Shown here: positions 32,918 to 44,405 of the stretch, piece after piece
Layout of the letters: each line of letters starts with the position of its first letter
How positions within the stretch are numbered: position 1 is the first letter of the stretch
Assembly: GCA_012845835.1 (NCBI GenBank)
Contig: JABAKD010000006.1
Coordinates: 1,286,116-1,350,115, forward strand
Direction: 5' to 3'
DNA: 64,000 bases
Source: Undaria pinnatifida
Taxonomy: Eukaryota > Sar > Phaeophyceae > Laminariales > Alariaceae
Made by a program: the position numbers and the translations under genes
The notes under the pieces: generated by a model
Told to the model about the DNA's origin: nothing
Seen by the model: the letters and a program-made list of their open reading frames with translations, nothing else
Database searches by the model: none

Positions 32918-33261
32918 CTGCGTTAAAAAAATCCGCGAGGAAACTTTTGTTGCCTTGTCGCTGGCTGTCACCGCCGGCCCGGCCATACCCGAGCGCTTCA
33001 GCGCCCGAGTACTGTCGACGCCACACACCCCCTCAGGTGCTCTGGCACGTTTTGGGGAAGCCTCGGGCCCGAGCACCACCCCGGCCGGGGAGCAGCCGAG
33101 GGGAGGAAGGAGCTACGTAGGTCTACCCTAAGCTAGCACGGCAGTCACATCGGTGGGCATACCTGATGATGTTGTTGACTAATTCCGCCTTCCCGGCACC
33201 GATCCCCAGATCGAACCAAGGATCCTTCGGCGCCTCCTTATCCCCCCCGGTGCGCTATGCT

Positions 33262-33320
33262 GCAACAGCAGCTGTTGCTGCTGCCGCTGCTGCCGCTGCT
33301 GCTGCTGCTGCTGCTGCTTT
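33262..33320. repeat. (GCT)n tract
   Basis: CAGCAGCTGTTGCTGCTGCCGCTGCTGCC followed by pure GCT repeats. The plus frame would be poly-Ala and the minus frame poly-Ser/Gln; no evidence it is translated. Confidence 0.85.
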
Positions 33321-33707
33321 GTACGTACTGGCAATGCGGGCGGATTGGATTTCTACTGAAGAACTGGTGTCTACCGTGTATCGTAGCTTTCTGCTGAGTG
33401 TCTTGGGCGATCTCCGTTTTTGCTGATTTGTTTCCTCTGGATGGTGGTTCAGGATCTGGATTTTAGACCCAGACTAATGTGGATCCAGAGTCTACTAATA
33501 AAGTCTCGTCCGCGCCCTCATCATCACAGCAGTTTGTTTAATAATTAGACTAGTCTAGACCTAATTGTATAACGGCCAGTTTTTGTAGTACCAGGTAGGC
33601 GAAGGAGAGATGCACCTGCTGGATGCAAACACAAATAAATGGATATTGATAGTCTAGTCTAGACCCTGTATGTACCAGGTAACGTGTGCATGTATTTGTG
33701 CCGCGGT

Positions 33708-33768
33708 TATGATACGATGATACGATGATACGATGATACGATAATACGATGATACGATGATACGAGTC
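33708..33768. repeat. 9-bp repeat ATGATACG
   Basis: About six to seven units of (A)TGATACGA with two variant units. Confidence 0.85.
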
Positions 33769-34033
33769 GGCGTCCCCGGTGGTTCAACTCTGTAAGTCGC
33801 GTTGTTGTTTGTTGCTGTTGTTCTCACATTAACTCGCATAATCAAGTCCGTGGTCACAGGACGGGCTCCAGTCACTCTGGAGCTGGGTCGCATACAACGT
33901 AGCAACTATCGTTGTAGTCTAGCCATTTTCGTACGTTCGAGCCCCGCTAAAGGGGATATTTCTTACTTACTTAAACCATACCAGGTACCTGGTACATTAT
34001 ACCAGGTACAAAATAATGACAGGCCGAAGGTGG

Positions 34034-34190
34034 GCAGGCGAGAACGCGAGTTGGCGAAATTCGATGCAGATCGACGAGCAGCATAATAAAAAGCTGAAAC
34101 GCGGGAAGGAATGCTGAGAACTCTATGTTGTACTGCCACCAGTAGGGAATGAGCGGCAGCCCCGCCCCCACAGCGGTGGCGCCACGGTGA
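34034..34190 (-). other. Possible transmembrane exon, unassigned
   Basis: The minus strand reads GLPLIPYWWQYNIEFSAFLP and then AFQLFIMLLVDLHRIS, a convincing hydrophobic stretch, next to the (AGT)n tract. I could not find good splice sites on both sides, so its link to the receptor-like gene is unproven. Confidence 0.25.
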
Positions 34191-34191
34191 A

Positions 34192-34203
34192 GCCAGTAGC
34201 AGC

Positions 34204-34273
<70 letters not shown>

Positions 34274-34277
34274 TTAA

Positions 34278-34326
<49 letters not shown>
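34192..34326. repeat. (AGT)n microsatellite, about 130 bp
   Basis: About 44 AGT units with one ATTAAT interruption. The frames give poly-Thr, poly-Tyr and similar and are not genes. Confidence 0.95.
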
Positions 34327-34327
<1 letters not shown>

Positions 34328-34388
34328 TAGCTTCTAATGTAAGAAAACAGATACCAAGGAAATATTGAGTTATTGAGCATCGTTTACT

Positions 34389-34631
34389 TCATACTTCGGC
34401 CGTGTTGTGCGGCATCACATGGTACAACAGAAACAACGTGGCAGACTCTGTGAGTTTAACGTAAACGAAGAACAACAACAAAACAACATAGTTGACAGTG
34501 AATGGAAGCAGCGCGACAGACAGCCGACGTCGGACCTCATCATATAGTCTAATATTTGTGTCGGGCAAGAGAGGCAACGATACAAACAGAAACAAAAGTA
34601 AAACTGGATACCGCGAAAACCTTGCTTTCAT
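34389..34631 (-). other. Possible small membrane protein or exon
   Basis: 80 codons on the minus strand: a hydrophobic start (YPVLLLFLFVSLPLLP), a polar stretch (DTNIRLYDEVRRRL) and a second helix (VNYVVLLLFFVYVKL). A DNA match to part of it (GAAGGAGGCAGCGTGACAGGCAGC) is seen at 36567-36590, next to a TRIM insertion. No family recognised. Confidence 0.2.
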
Positions 34632-34817
34632 GATAGTCTAGTCTAGATAATAAGCAGAAGAAACTACAAAGAACTAACTTTCGATATTATGCTCCGATTC
34701 GTACTCGTATTGTACTAATAGTCTATATGCGTGGTATCATATAATATATGATATACAACTGCAAAACAGTGCGATGGACTCTTGGCTTTTTACGCATACA
34801 AACAACAATGAATGGAG

Positions 34818-34901
34818 TGTTAAGGTATTAGCGGGGTATTAGTCCGTTTGACCATTTGCAAAAGGTTAACCAATAGCTTACCCACATTAAGCCTTATAAC
34901 A
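34818..34901 (-). mobile_element. Solo terminal repeat of the TRIM-like element
   Basis: TGTTAAGGTATTAGCGGGG...GCCTTATAACA, 84 bp with no interior beside it. It begins TGTTA and ends TAACA as LTRs do. Solo LTRs arise by recombination between the two repeats. Confidence 0.7.
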
Positions 34902-35032
34902 ATAGACCCTGTGGGCGTCTTCTGGAGCGGGGCTCAGGCAGGTGGCAATAATGTTTTTACCCGAGGAGGCTCTTTTCCGTTATTATCGGCCTCTTGGAGA
35001 AGGGAGATGAGTCGACTCCTCCACCGTGTCTG

Positions 35033-35540
35033 TGTTAAGGTATTAGTGCGGTATTAGTCCGTTTGACCACTTGTAAAATGTTGACCAAGACTGATTCTAC
35101 GATAGCCCCCCCCAAAACCAGCGATTTTGTTTAACCAACGTTTCATGGCTGCTCGACACAAGGAAGGATACTATCGAAAACATACTATCCACACATTTTC
35201 TTGTGTGCAAAGGTCTTTCGATCGATGACGTCGGGGGGTCGAGGGACACCGTAGTTCAGGAGAAACAATCGAGAGCTGGTTTTGAAACCAGCGATTTCGT
35301 TAAAGAAAAGTTGGGGGGGCTACCGTAGAACGACTCCCAATAGCTTAACAAAACTAAGCCTTATAACACCCTCCCCCCCTAAAACGGCGGGATAGCAGGT
35401 CGGCCGGATACACGGGCGGACCTGTCAATATCCAAGCGGTTTCATTAAAAAAATTCCTGGGTATACCCGGGAGAGTATTTTTCAAGTTCGCCATGGGGAA
35501 AGTCTGAAAAAGTTTATTATGGTGGATGGCGCCATAGTAT
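35033..35540 (-). mobile_element. TRIM-like element carrying a nested MITE B
   Basis: The terminal repeat starts at 35033, is interrupted at 35090-35335 by MITE B, and resumes to 35368. The interior then runs to about 35540, where the second terminal repeat is missing. Confidence 0.7.
35090..35335 (+). mobile_element. MITE family B copy nested in the TRIM repeat
   Basis: Ends ACTGATTCTACGATAGCCCC and complement AGTCGTTCTACGGTAGCCCC. Flanks ACCAAG/CCCAAT look like a diverged copy of the host word ACCAAT. Confidence 0.8.
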
Positions 35541-35559
35541 TTTTTCTGTGATTGGTTTA

Positions 35560-35665
35560 CCGTAGAGCCTTTCCTGCCCCCCCCGTCACACCGGCGGCAT
35601 GCGGCAGATTCTAGAGCCTTTTCTGCCCCCCCCGCCACACCGGCGGCATGCGGCAGGTTTTTGAT
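35560..35665. repeat. Short tandem duplication, about 57 bp
   Basis: GAGCCTTTTCTGCCCCCCCCG(C/T)CACACCGGCGGCATGCGGCAG occurs at about 35567 and 35612. Confidence 0.8.
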
Positions 35666-36127
35666 GGGTGACTATTGCCTTGTTGTAGGGTCTGCGTTTC
35701 TTTGTACTGCTATTCTTTGCGTGTTCCTGGCTCCATAGCCAGACGGTTAGAGGTGTGGGAGTGGGTTTTGAGGAGCCGCATCTTCGACTCATGGTCTAGT
35801 TCGTAGAACCAAAGTTTGCCCGAATCTCCCATATTTCTGCATATGCGACTCATCAGGGTGGGCTAGTGTTAAGGTATACGGCCTCGAAAGGCCTGTAAGT
35901 ATCCGAATTTGAGATCGTTTGGATGGGTTTCGTATGATAAGGTTGACGTTTTATATTCGGGAAAGTTAGGAAGTAGATCGGAGGCACGTGCCTCCGATCT
36001 CAGAAGCTATCCGGGGCTCTGGTGGAAACGAATGAAGCTACGTCTATACGAAGGAAAAGAAATTGAGTACTCTCCGAGGACCTGCTCAGTTGGCAAACCT
36101 GCAGGGGGCACTCTGTGTCCCCACCTT

Positions 36128-36566
36128 TAACTTCACATGTGGGACTCGAACCCACGATCCCAAAAACCCATGGTCTGTCGACGACGCCATTTGTTGAGGA
36201 AACAAGTGGGGTATCAGTCCGTTTGACCACTTTCTAAAGGTTAACCAAAAGCTTACCCAAACTAAGCCTTATAACACTATCCCCCCCTGAAACGGCGGGA
36301 TACCAGGTCGGCCGGATACACTGGCAGATCTGTCAATATCCAAGCGGTATCATTTCCACCTGGGGATACCGGAGAGAGCATTTTTCAAGATCGACATGGG
36401 GAAAGCCTGAAAAAGTTTATTATGGTGGACGTGGGATTTGAACCCACGACCCAAAAACCCATGGTCTGTCGACGACGCCATTTGTTAAGGCATTAGTGGG
36501 GCATTAGTCCGTTTGACCACGTGCAAAAGGTTAACCAATAGCTTACCCAAACTAAGCCTTATAACA
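36128..36566 (-). mobile_element. TRIM-like element, part of a tandem
   Basis: Terminal repeats at 36192-36276 and 36483-36566 bracket a 206-bp interior. Outside the left repeat, at 36128-36191, is another piece of interior (GGGACTCGAACCCACGATCCC), so the copy comes from a tandem formed by recombination. The interior reads, reversed, as the tRNA-like T-arm GTGGGTTCAAATCCCAC. Confidence 0.7.
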
Positions 36567-36919
36567 GGAAGGAGGCAGCGTGACAGGCAGCTCACGAAAT
36601 AAGAGTATTACAGACAACAACAGGCGATGGAAAAAATTAGGATATAGTCTACCCAACCAACGATTTCTTTTTCAAATCACCAAAAAAAGCTACAAATTAA
36701 ACGGGTATAAAAAAAAAGCTTGGACAAAGATACGCAGTAATGCCGACAATAATAACAGCTCGTATAGATTCAGACATGTGTGCTGCGAAACGTTTCAGGA
36801 CAGACTACAGAGAGACGCATTGATGCTTACGAGGTATTGTGCTTTTTGTCGGAGCGTTACATTGTGTCGACTTTGATGACGTGAAATATGGTGTCGGACA
36901 CATAGATGCAGATAGATGA

Positions 36920-37313
36920 TGTTTTAGGGATTAGATTGGGTCAGCTATTTGTCTATTGGTTAACCTTTTGCAAATACTTATCGTGGTGAAACGGACTAAT
37001 ACCCCACTAATACCTTTTAACAAATGGCGTCGTCGACTGACCATAGTTTTTTTGGGTCGTGGGTTCAAATCCCACCATCCACAATATTAAACTTTTCAGA
37101 CTTTTCCCATGGCGAACTTGAAAAATGCTCTCCCCGGTATCCCCGGGAAATGAAACCGGCGCTTGGATTTTGACAGGTCTGCCCGTATATCCCGCCGACC
37201 TGCTATCCCGCCGTTTCAGGGGGAAAGAGAGTTATAAGACTTAGTTTTGTTAAGCTATTGGTCAACATTTTGCAAGTGGTCAAACGGACTAATACCGCAC
37301 TAATACCTTAACA
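36920..37313 (+). mobile_element. TRIM-like element, full length (about 394 bp)
   Basis: Repeats at about 36920-37022 and 37230-37313 share CTATTGGTNAACNTTTTGCAA and ACTAATACCNCACTAATACC, ending in TTAACA. TGGCGTCGTCGAC follows two bases after the first repeat, GGTTCAAATCCCACC lies within, and CAGGGGGAAAGAGAG precedes the second. Confidence 0.7.
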
Positions 37314-37324
37314 CAGACAACCGT

Positions 37325-37672
<348 letters not shown>

Positions 37673-38234
37673 GCTGTTTGAAAGTGGGGGAGAAGAAAGA
37701 AAAAAAGCAGATACTACGCCTAAAAAATAAAAGATCAAGTGTGGGCAACAAACTCGGGCGAAGATACGCAGGAACCCCGACGATTGCTCGTACGAATACA
37801 GGCATCGTGTCGGGGGGTCTCCGCTTTTGTCCTAGACTCGTTGGTGCTAGCAGTAGAGAATATATATCAAAAGCGTTATGTGGCTTTGGTGCCTGTCTTC
37901 GCTGCTGCTGTTTGGTTTGGGTCGTTTGCAGGTCAACTAGAAGCGGGTGTCGTGCTGGTGTGTTGTTGTGTGTTGCTTCCTCCTTAAATTGTGCACCTTG
38001 CTGCTGATTGGCGATTGCTCTTGTGAGAAGTGGATTTATGCTGCTTCGAAAACCAGTTGCACGATCTCCCACTCGATTTTTGCTGAATTATACAATTGAT
38101 CCATGTTGAATCTACAACTTCCCTATGAAAAGGCTATTAATAGTTCGATGAGATGGTTGTCACTGAACTTGGTGCCCTCTTGCGGCTGGTTAGTGGTTTT
38201 CTCTGCTCTCTATGAATCCTAGGCGAGACAATCA

Positions 38235-40340
38235 ATGGAACACCCGGGGGTTGGATTCCCACATTGTTCGGGGCGGTATCGACCCGGGGGAACATCGTTT
38301 TTGTCCCCGGGTTTTCGGGGTTGTAGCTATATTGAAAGAATTTTGAACCGGGGATTGTACTCTATCCTCCCCAGGTGGCCCCAGCTGGTATACGAACCTC
38401 ATACAATGAACGATCGAGCGGTGGGCTTAGGGTTTCCACACCTTGCAGGACGGTATCGACCCGGGGGAACTCCATTTTCATCCCCGGTTTGTCGAGGTTG
38501 TAGAGATGTCGAAGGATTTATGAACCGGGGATGGGACCCCATCCTCCCCGAGTGGCGATGGCTCTGCGTACGATCCCCAGCCAACCATCGATCGGCCGAT
38601 GGGGCTGGTACTTCCACGCCGGGCGGGCGGTATTGACAAGGGGAATTTCCGTTTTTGTCCCAGAGTTGTCTGGGTTCTAGATGGTTTGGAAGGATTTCTG
38701 TGCCGGGGATGAGACTCCACCATCTCCGAGAGTTGTCTGGGTTCTAGATGGTTTGGAAGGATTTCTGTGCCGGGGATGAGACTCCACCCTCTCCGCGTGG
38801 CGCTTGCTCTTTTTACAAGCCTCAGCCAATTTTCAACATTTCAACCAGCCAGTGGCGTTGGGGCTTCCCCACCGTGTGGGCCGGTATGGACCCGGGGGAA
38901 CACCGGTTTTGTCCCCGGTTTGTAGGGGTTGTAGATGTATGGAAGAATTTTCAAACAGGGGCGGGATCCTGTCCTCCTCCGGTGACGCTTGTTTCATATG
39001 AGCGCCCTAGCCTACCATCGATTGGCCGGCGGGATTGGGGTTTCCATACTGTGCGAGGCGATATCGATCTGGGGGGGGCTCCTTTTTCGTCCCCAGGTTG
39101 TCAGAGTTGTAGATGCATGAAAGGATTTCCGAACCGCGGATGGGACCTTATCCTCCCCCGGTGACGCTGGTTCTATGTAACAGCCCCAGGCAATCATCAA
39201 CCAGCCAGCGGCGTTGAGATTTCCAAACCGTGCGGGGCAGTGCGACTCAGGGGAGCACCGTTTCCGTGCCCTGGTCGTCGAAGTTGCAAGATACGTAGGG
39301 TTATCTGAACCGGGGGTAGGACTCTACCTTCCTCGGGTGCGGCGGAACTGCCCCCTATTGGTGCGCCTCTATCCTCCCCCGGTGGTGCTCTACGAGCACC
39401 AGCTCCAGCGAATCAGCGATCAACCAATGGGAATGGGGTTTCGACACCATACGGGACGGTGTCTACCCGGGAGAACTCTTTTATTGTCCCAGGAATTTGT
39501 CGGGGTTGTAGCGATATCGGAAGAACTCGTGATCCCGTGATGGGGCCCTATCCTCCCATCCATGGTGACCCTGGCTCTACGCATGAGCTCAGCCAATCAT
39601 AGGTCAGCAGGTGGGTTTGCGGTTTCTACACCATGCGGGGGGGTATCGACCCGGGGTATCTGCTTTTTGCCCCCGGATTGTCCGAGTTGTAGATAGGGAA
39701 GGATTTATGTTCCAGGATTGGCTTCTATCCTCCCCGGGTGGCGCTGGCTTTATGAACGACCGCCAGCCAATGGGCGATCGACCGGTGGGGTGTGAGACTT
39801 CCACACCCTGCGGGGCGGGTCAACCCGGGGATTTACATTTTCGTACACCCCGTGTGGGGGATTATCGACCCGGGAGCATCTTTTTCGTACCCGATTGGTC
39901 AGAATCGTATATATGTAGAAGGGTTATGATCCAAGGATTGGACGGTATCGTCCCCAGGTAACGATGGCTTTATTGACGAGCCTCATCCAACCAGCGATCA
40001 ACCACTGGGGTTTAGGTCTCCACACCGTGCGAGAAAGTTTCAGCCTGGGGGGGCGTTATTGTCGTCCCCGGGGTTTAGGATTTGCAGAAATAAGGAGGAA
40101 ACTGGGGATGGGGCCTCATCGTCCCCGGGTGGTGCTGGCTATACACGCTCTAGCCAATTAGCGCTTTTCACACATTGTGGGGTGGTGTCGACCCGGGAGA
40201 ACTCGGTTTTGGTCCCCGGGCTGTCGGAGTTGTAGGGATATATGAGAATATCTGAACTGGGGATGGGGCCCTATCCTTCCCGGGTGCGGCGGGGCTGGGG
40301 GGTTACCCCGAGGGGCAACTATCGCCGCACGCCCGGTGCC
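38235..40340. repeat. Tandem array, about 180-bp unit, about 11 copies
   Basis: Each unit has CCACACCGTGCGGG, GGTATCGACCCGGGGGAAC, TTTGTCCCCGG, TCGGGGTTGTAGATAT, AACCGGGGATGGGA and TATCCTCCCCGGGTGGCG. Starts are near 38250, 38431, 38607, 38858, 39037, 39216, 39435, 39620, 39795, 40013 and 40166. Copies differ by about 20-30 percent, so the array is old. No conserved frame. Confidence 0.85.
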
Positions 40341-40589
40341 CCTCCATTGTTCGGTGGCGGGCGGGGGGGAGGGCTCGGTCAATAGGATTGGAGCTCAGAA
40401 AGCGAAGCAGTCAAAGTAATCCTTATTATGTAACATAAATAAACGGGTAACGGGGTATAACGGTTTGCTGTGCACAATGATGCAGTGAAACTCGGGGATG
40501 GATCCAGGATGTCTCCTGGCAATCACAGGTCTTAGAGTGCCGAATAACAAGAAGCTACCCCAAGCTCCCCAGAGGTCGAAATGCTGGCG

Positions 40590-41880
40590 GCGCACGACGT
40601 GGCCATTACTTACTGATACCCAAAGGGCCCAAAACGCTTTTTGGGCAAGCTCGTCAGGCGGGGCCGTCACAACACGCACACAGCTTATCTGGACCAGCTG
40701 CCAGATACGGCGCGCCCAACGGAATCTGACAACCTGTGGTGGGGGATGGAGACAAAACGTGGTCGCTACTGTTAATACTTCCCGGAAAACCCAACAAACA
40801 AATGCGCGAGAGCATGACAGTTGACATCCTCACGTCGATCACACAGCTTGTCTCGACCAACTGTTAGAGAAGGAACGCCCACCGGGACCTGCCTCCCCTT
40901 TGGGAGGATACAGCCAAGAACGCAGCCACTGCGTGCTCCAGGAAACCCCAACAATAGTGGACAGACTCCTCAACCGACACCGTCACGCCCAGCTTACAAT
41001 TTTGTCTGGACCAGCTGCTAGAGAAGGCACGCCCGCCGGGACCTGACACCATTTTGGGGGGGGTGGCGAGAATAGCGCGGCCACAACTCACACCCGGAAA
41101 ACCCATAAAAAAAGCATGGCCAAGGTCGCCAGCCAAGACCGTCACGCGTGCGCTCCGCTTTTCTGGACCAGCTGCCGGAAACGATATGCATGCGGGGACC
41201 TTTGACAAGCATCTAGAGGGGATGTTGACAAAGAACGTGGCCAGCATTAGCTCCCAGGAAGCCCAGCAGAATTCGGGCAAGCTCGTGAATCGAGGCTGTC
41301 ACGCCGCGCACCCAGCTTCTTCTTTGGATCAGCGTCTAGAGAAGGCACGCCCGCCGGGGTCTGCCAATTATGTGTGGAGTATGTAGAGAAGAATGCAGCC
41401 ACTACTGTCTCCCGTAAAACCAATAAAAGCATGGCCAAGGTCGCCGGTCAAGACCGTCACGCCGCGGACAAAGCTTCTCTGGACCAGCTGCCGGAAACGG
41501 CACGTCCGCCGGGACCCGACAACCATCTGGGAGTGATGTAGGCAAGAACGTGGCAACTGACAGTTCCCGGGAAGCAAAAAACAAGAATCGGGCAATCTTG
41601 TGAATCGGGGTCGTCACACCGCGCACGCAGCTTCTCTGGGCCAGCTCCCAGAGGCGGTACGCCCGCCGGGACCTGACAACCATTTGGCGGGGGTGGAGAC
41701 AAGAGCGTGGACATTGTTACTAGCTTCTGGGCATCCAAACGAAAACCGAGCAGGCTTGTCAACTGAGGCCTTTATACAGCGCATTCAGCTACGCTGAAAC
41801 AGCTTTCGGAGATGGCACGCGTGCCGGGGTTTGGCAAGCGTTCCGGGAGGATCGAGAAAAGAATTTTCGCGATGGTTCGC
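40590..41880. repeat. Tandem array, about 157-bp unit, about 8 copies
   Basis: Each unit has CCGTCACGCCGCGCAC(C/G)CAGCTTCTCTGGACCAGCTGCCAGA, GGCACGCCCGCCGGGACCTGACAACCAT, GTGGCCACTA and TCCCGGGAAACCCA. Box starts are near 40664, 40827, 40978, 41138, 41297, 41453, 41610 and 41772. It directly follows the 180-bp array but is unrelated in sequence. Confidence 0.85.
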
Positions 41881-42543
41881 TACAGGAGTCTTCTGTAGGC
41901 CGTAGCTACAGCCTGTCTTTGGGCGCAGTCAACAGACTCGCTGCGACTCATACCCCTCCTGGAGTTCGTGGAGATTTGCAGATGGGTGCCAGATGGTAGC
42001 GGTAGGCGGAGGCGAGTCGAAGTGGTGTAAACAAAGAAAAGCACTCCAAATCCATACGTGACCTTTGCGACCTATATTATAATAGAATCACCTGGGGTTG
42101 CCCCAGCCTCGATCTAAATCCCCACCTATTTTTCCCCCTGGCACGAGTACGTTGTTGTTGATTGGGAAACACTGCGGACCTTTACAGGGTTCACCTACTG
42201 TTGTACTGACTATTTTGGCGTTTCGGTGATTAGCGAACTGGATTTATTTGATTACAATCAAGTAGCTGTTAACTACTCACGACTAGTTGCGTAATGGCGT
42301 ATTCACGCAACCCCGATCCCGTTGATGTTACAAAGAATCGCATAATTTAATCAAGCTGTACGTCGATTTCGTGTTTTTATTGCCATCAAGAGACTAGATA
42401 GTGTCCTGTATGTGGATCATTTTCGACTTATAGTACAGACTTGGTCAAGCGGTCAGCACACTGGTTCGATCAGTACACTGGTTTGATCAGTACTTTTTTT
42501 GCCTTGATATTAGACATCATCCACCGGTATATCCTTCACCGCA

Positions 42544-42740
42544 TTAGCATACTGGACGCGATAGTCTTGAATTCGGGAACTTGAGAGGCTTTGAGCAAGT
42601 GATCTCAACCTTTCGGGACATTTTCCGGAGTTGCTCGCCGAGATCAACGGTCAGGACTGCGAGACTGCTCAGATGGCAGCGGGTGGACCGCCGCGAGCGT
42701 GTGGCCGTCGGGGCCATGAGGCGAAATTTTTCAGCTGCGG
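42544..42740. other. Possible exon, strand undecided
   Basis: On the minus strand TTTGTTTACCGCAG opens 62 codons (EKFRLMAPTATRSRRST...RLSRPVC) to a stop. On the plus strand the same DNA reads FEQVISTFRDIFRSCSPRST and reaches GCG|GTAAAC. Both look plausible and neither shows a family. Confidence 0.25.
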
Positions 42741-43114
42741 TAAACAAAAAAACTCTTAAAAAAAAATAAACCCTAAGAGCAAGGGGACGAAGAATAGTTG
42801 AAAAAAAAAAAAGCGAGTCGTACATCCAAAGTTCAAGTGACCGCTGTTTGCCATGTTGAGCGACGAGCACGCATCTATCGCAGAGTCGAAGCGCGGGTGA
42901 ACCACAGCACCAGATGCTTCCTCGCGCATTCTCCCTCAGCCTCAATCTACTTGGCACCCTTCAGCAAGTCGATTGTGGACACCCTTGGGCAATCTGTTGC
43001 AAGGAACCACAGCAAAGTGGTGGATACATTGTGTTCCATCTATCTATGCACGGCATTTTTGTTCACGTTCGTACACGGATGCCATTATGATTGTTTTCGT
43101 TATTTATTAATAGT

Positions 43115-44140
43115 AAAAATATTTCAAGGACGTCAGCCGTGAATTCGACGAATTCCAGGTCAATACTCTTCTTTGCAAGCTGCGTTGTTGGTACTTGTAA
43201 TATACTATGTAGGTGGTTTTTTTTTAATGGGAGGGGACCCATTCTTTTGTTTCAATATATATATGTTGTTTTTCTCCACTATAATGGTTGGTGCTGGTAT
43301 TGTATAAAAATAGTTTAAGGACGTCAGCCGTGAGTTCGACGAATTCCGGGTCGATACTCATCTTTGCAAGCTGCGTTGTTGGTACTTGAAATATACTATG
43401 TGGGTGGGTTTTTAAAAGTGATTGGTTCTATTCTTTTGTTTAAAACAATATATACATACTTGTATATGTTTTGTTTTTCTCCACTATAATGGTTGGCGTT
43501 GGTATTTTCACTTCAGGTGGGGAATTTCAAGCTACATCTAACATCATACTTCGTACCTATTTTACACAATTATTGCTGTAGTTTCCACTATACTGCTCTG
43601 TCATATGTATGGTAGGTGGTTCGTTTTGTTTTTTCTCCTCTTTAATATCGGAAGGAGTACGAGTACAGAGTATTACTAGTTATCTAATATGTTAATATTA
43701 GTATATTAATACGGCATCCGAGAATAAAAGTCGGCTACTCCCGCCCCCCAAAAAATAAAATAATTAAAATAACTCTGTGGGACACGAACCCACGGTTCCA
43801 AACTGATACGCTGTCACAACAACATTTAATAAAAATACTTTCAGGACGTCAGCCGTGAGTTCCACGAATTTCGGGTCAATACTCTTTTTTTCAAGCTGCT
43901 TGTTGGTACAACACTTACTTGTAATATACGATGAGGGTGAGTTTTTCTTAATGGGAGGGGTCCTATTCTTTGAAAAAAAACAAATTGTTGTTCCCCACTA
44001 TAATGATTGGTGTTGGTATTTTTACTTTAGGTGGGGAGTTTTGAACTAGATCTAACATCTTATCTATTTCGTTAATTTATTTCTGTAGTTTCCACTATAC
44101 TGCTCTATCATATGTATAGTGGATGGTTTGCGGATGGATG
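43115..44140. repeat. Three long family A units in tandem
   Basis: Units start near 43120, 43312 and 43835 with TCAGGACGTCAGCCGTGAGTTC. They continue into TGTTGGTACTTG(T)AATATAC, TCCACTATAATGGTTGGTGTTGGTATT, CTTTAGGTGGGGA and CTGTAGTTTCCACTATACTGCTC. The first unit is short (about 195 bp); the second and third match over about 300 bp. Reversed, each starts with QLAKKSID/QLAKMSIDPEFVELTADV. A tRNA-like T-arm (reverse of GGGTTCGTGTCCCAC) sits at 43775-43830. Confidence 0.75.
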
Positions 44141-44344
44141 GCTTGGTCAGGGTTGTTGGTACTTGTGGTTAAGGGCGTAGGTAAGTTTTCTCTACCTGGG
44201 GGTGGTGTTATTTTTTCGTTTTTTCAACTTAATGGCGGGTTTTGGTATACATCGGGAGTATGAAGACAGTAGTAGTGACGTGCGTACGAAGTGATGTAGT
44301 GGATATAATGTAAAAGTCATGTAATAGATATCATGTGAAACAAA

Positions 44345-44405
44345 AAAGGCTTCTGTGAGACTCGAACCCACGGTCCCAAATTGCCACGCTGTCGCCCTAA
44401 CATTT
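44345..44405 (-). repeat. tRNA-like fragment
   Basis: The minus strand GACCGTGGGTTCGAGTCTCAC folds as a T-arm with a 7-base loop, preceded by GGGCGACAGCGTGGCAA. No matching 5' half or acceptor stem, so it is not a tRNA gene. It is similar to 43775-43830 and to the TRIM interior. Confidence 0.5.

Noticed and set aside
32576-33426. Plus-strand frames at 32.6-33.4 kb
   Set aside because: They overlap the minus-strand exon candidate and the GCT tract and show no family.
40395-41797. Overlapping frames in the 157-bp array
   Set aside because: The unit is not a multiple of three and the frames change from unit to unit.
42082-42330. Short hairpin GTTGCGTAAT...ATTCACGCAAC as a terminator or site
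   Set aside because: A single 7-10 bp stem in intergenic eukaryotic DNA has no supporting context.
43775-44405. Two tRNA genes on the minus strand
   Set aside because: T-arms fold, but no 5' half pairs with them; kept as tRNA-like fragments.
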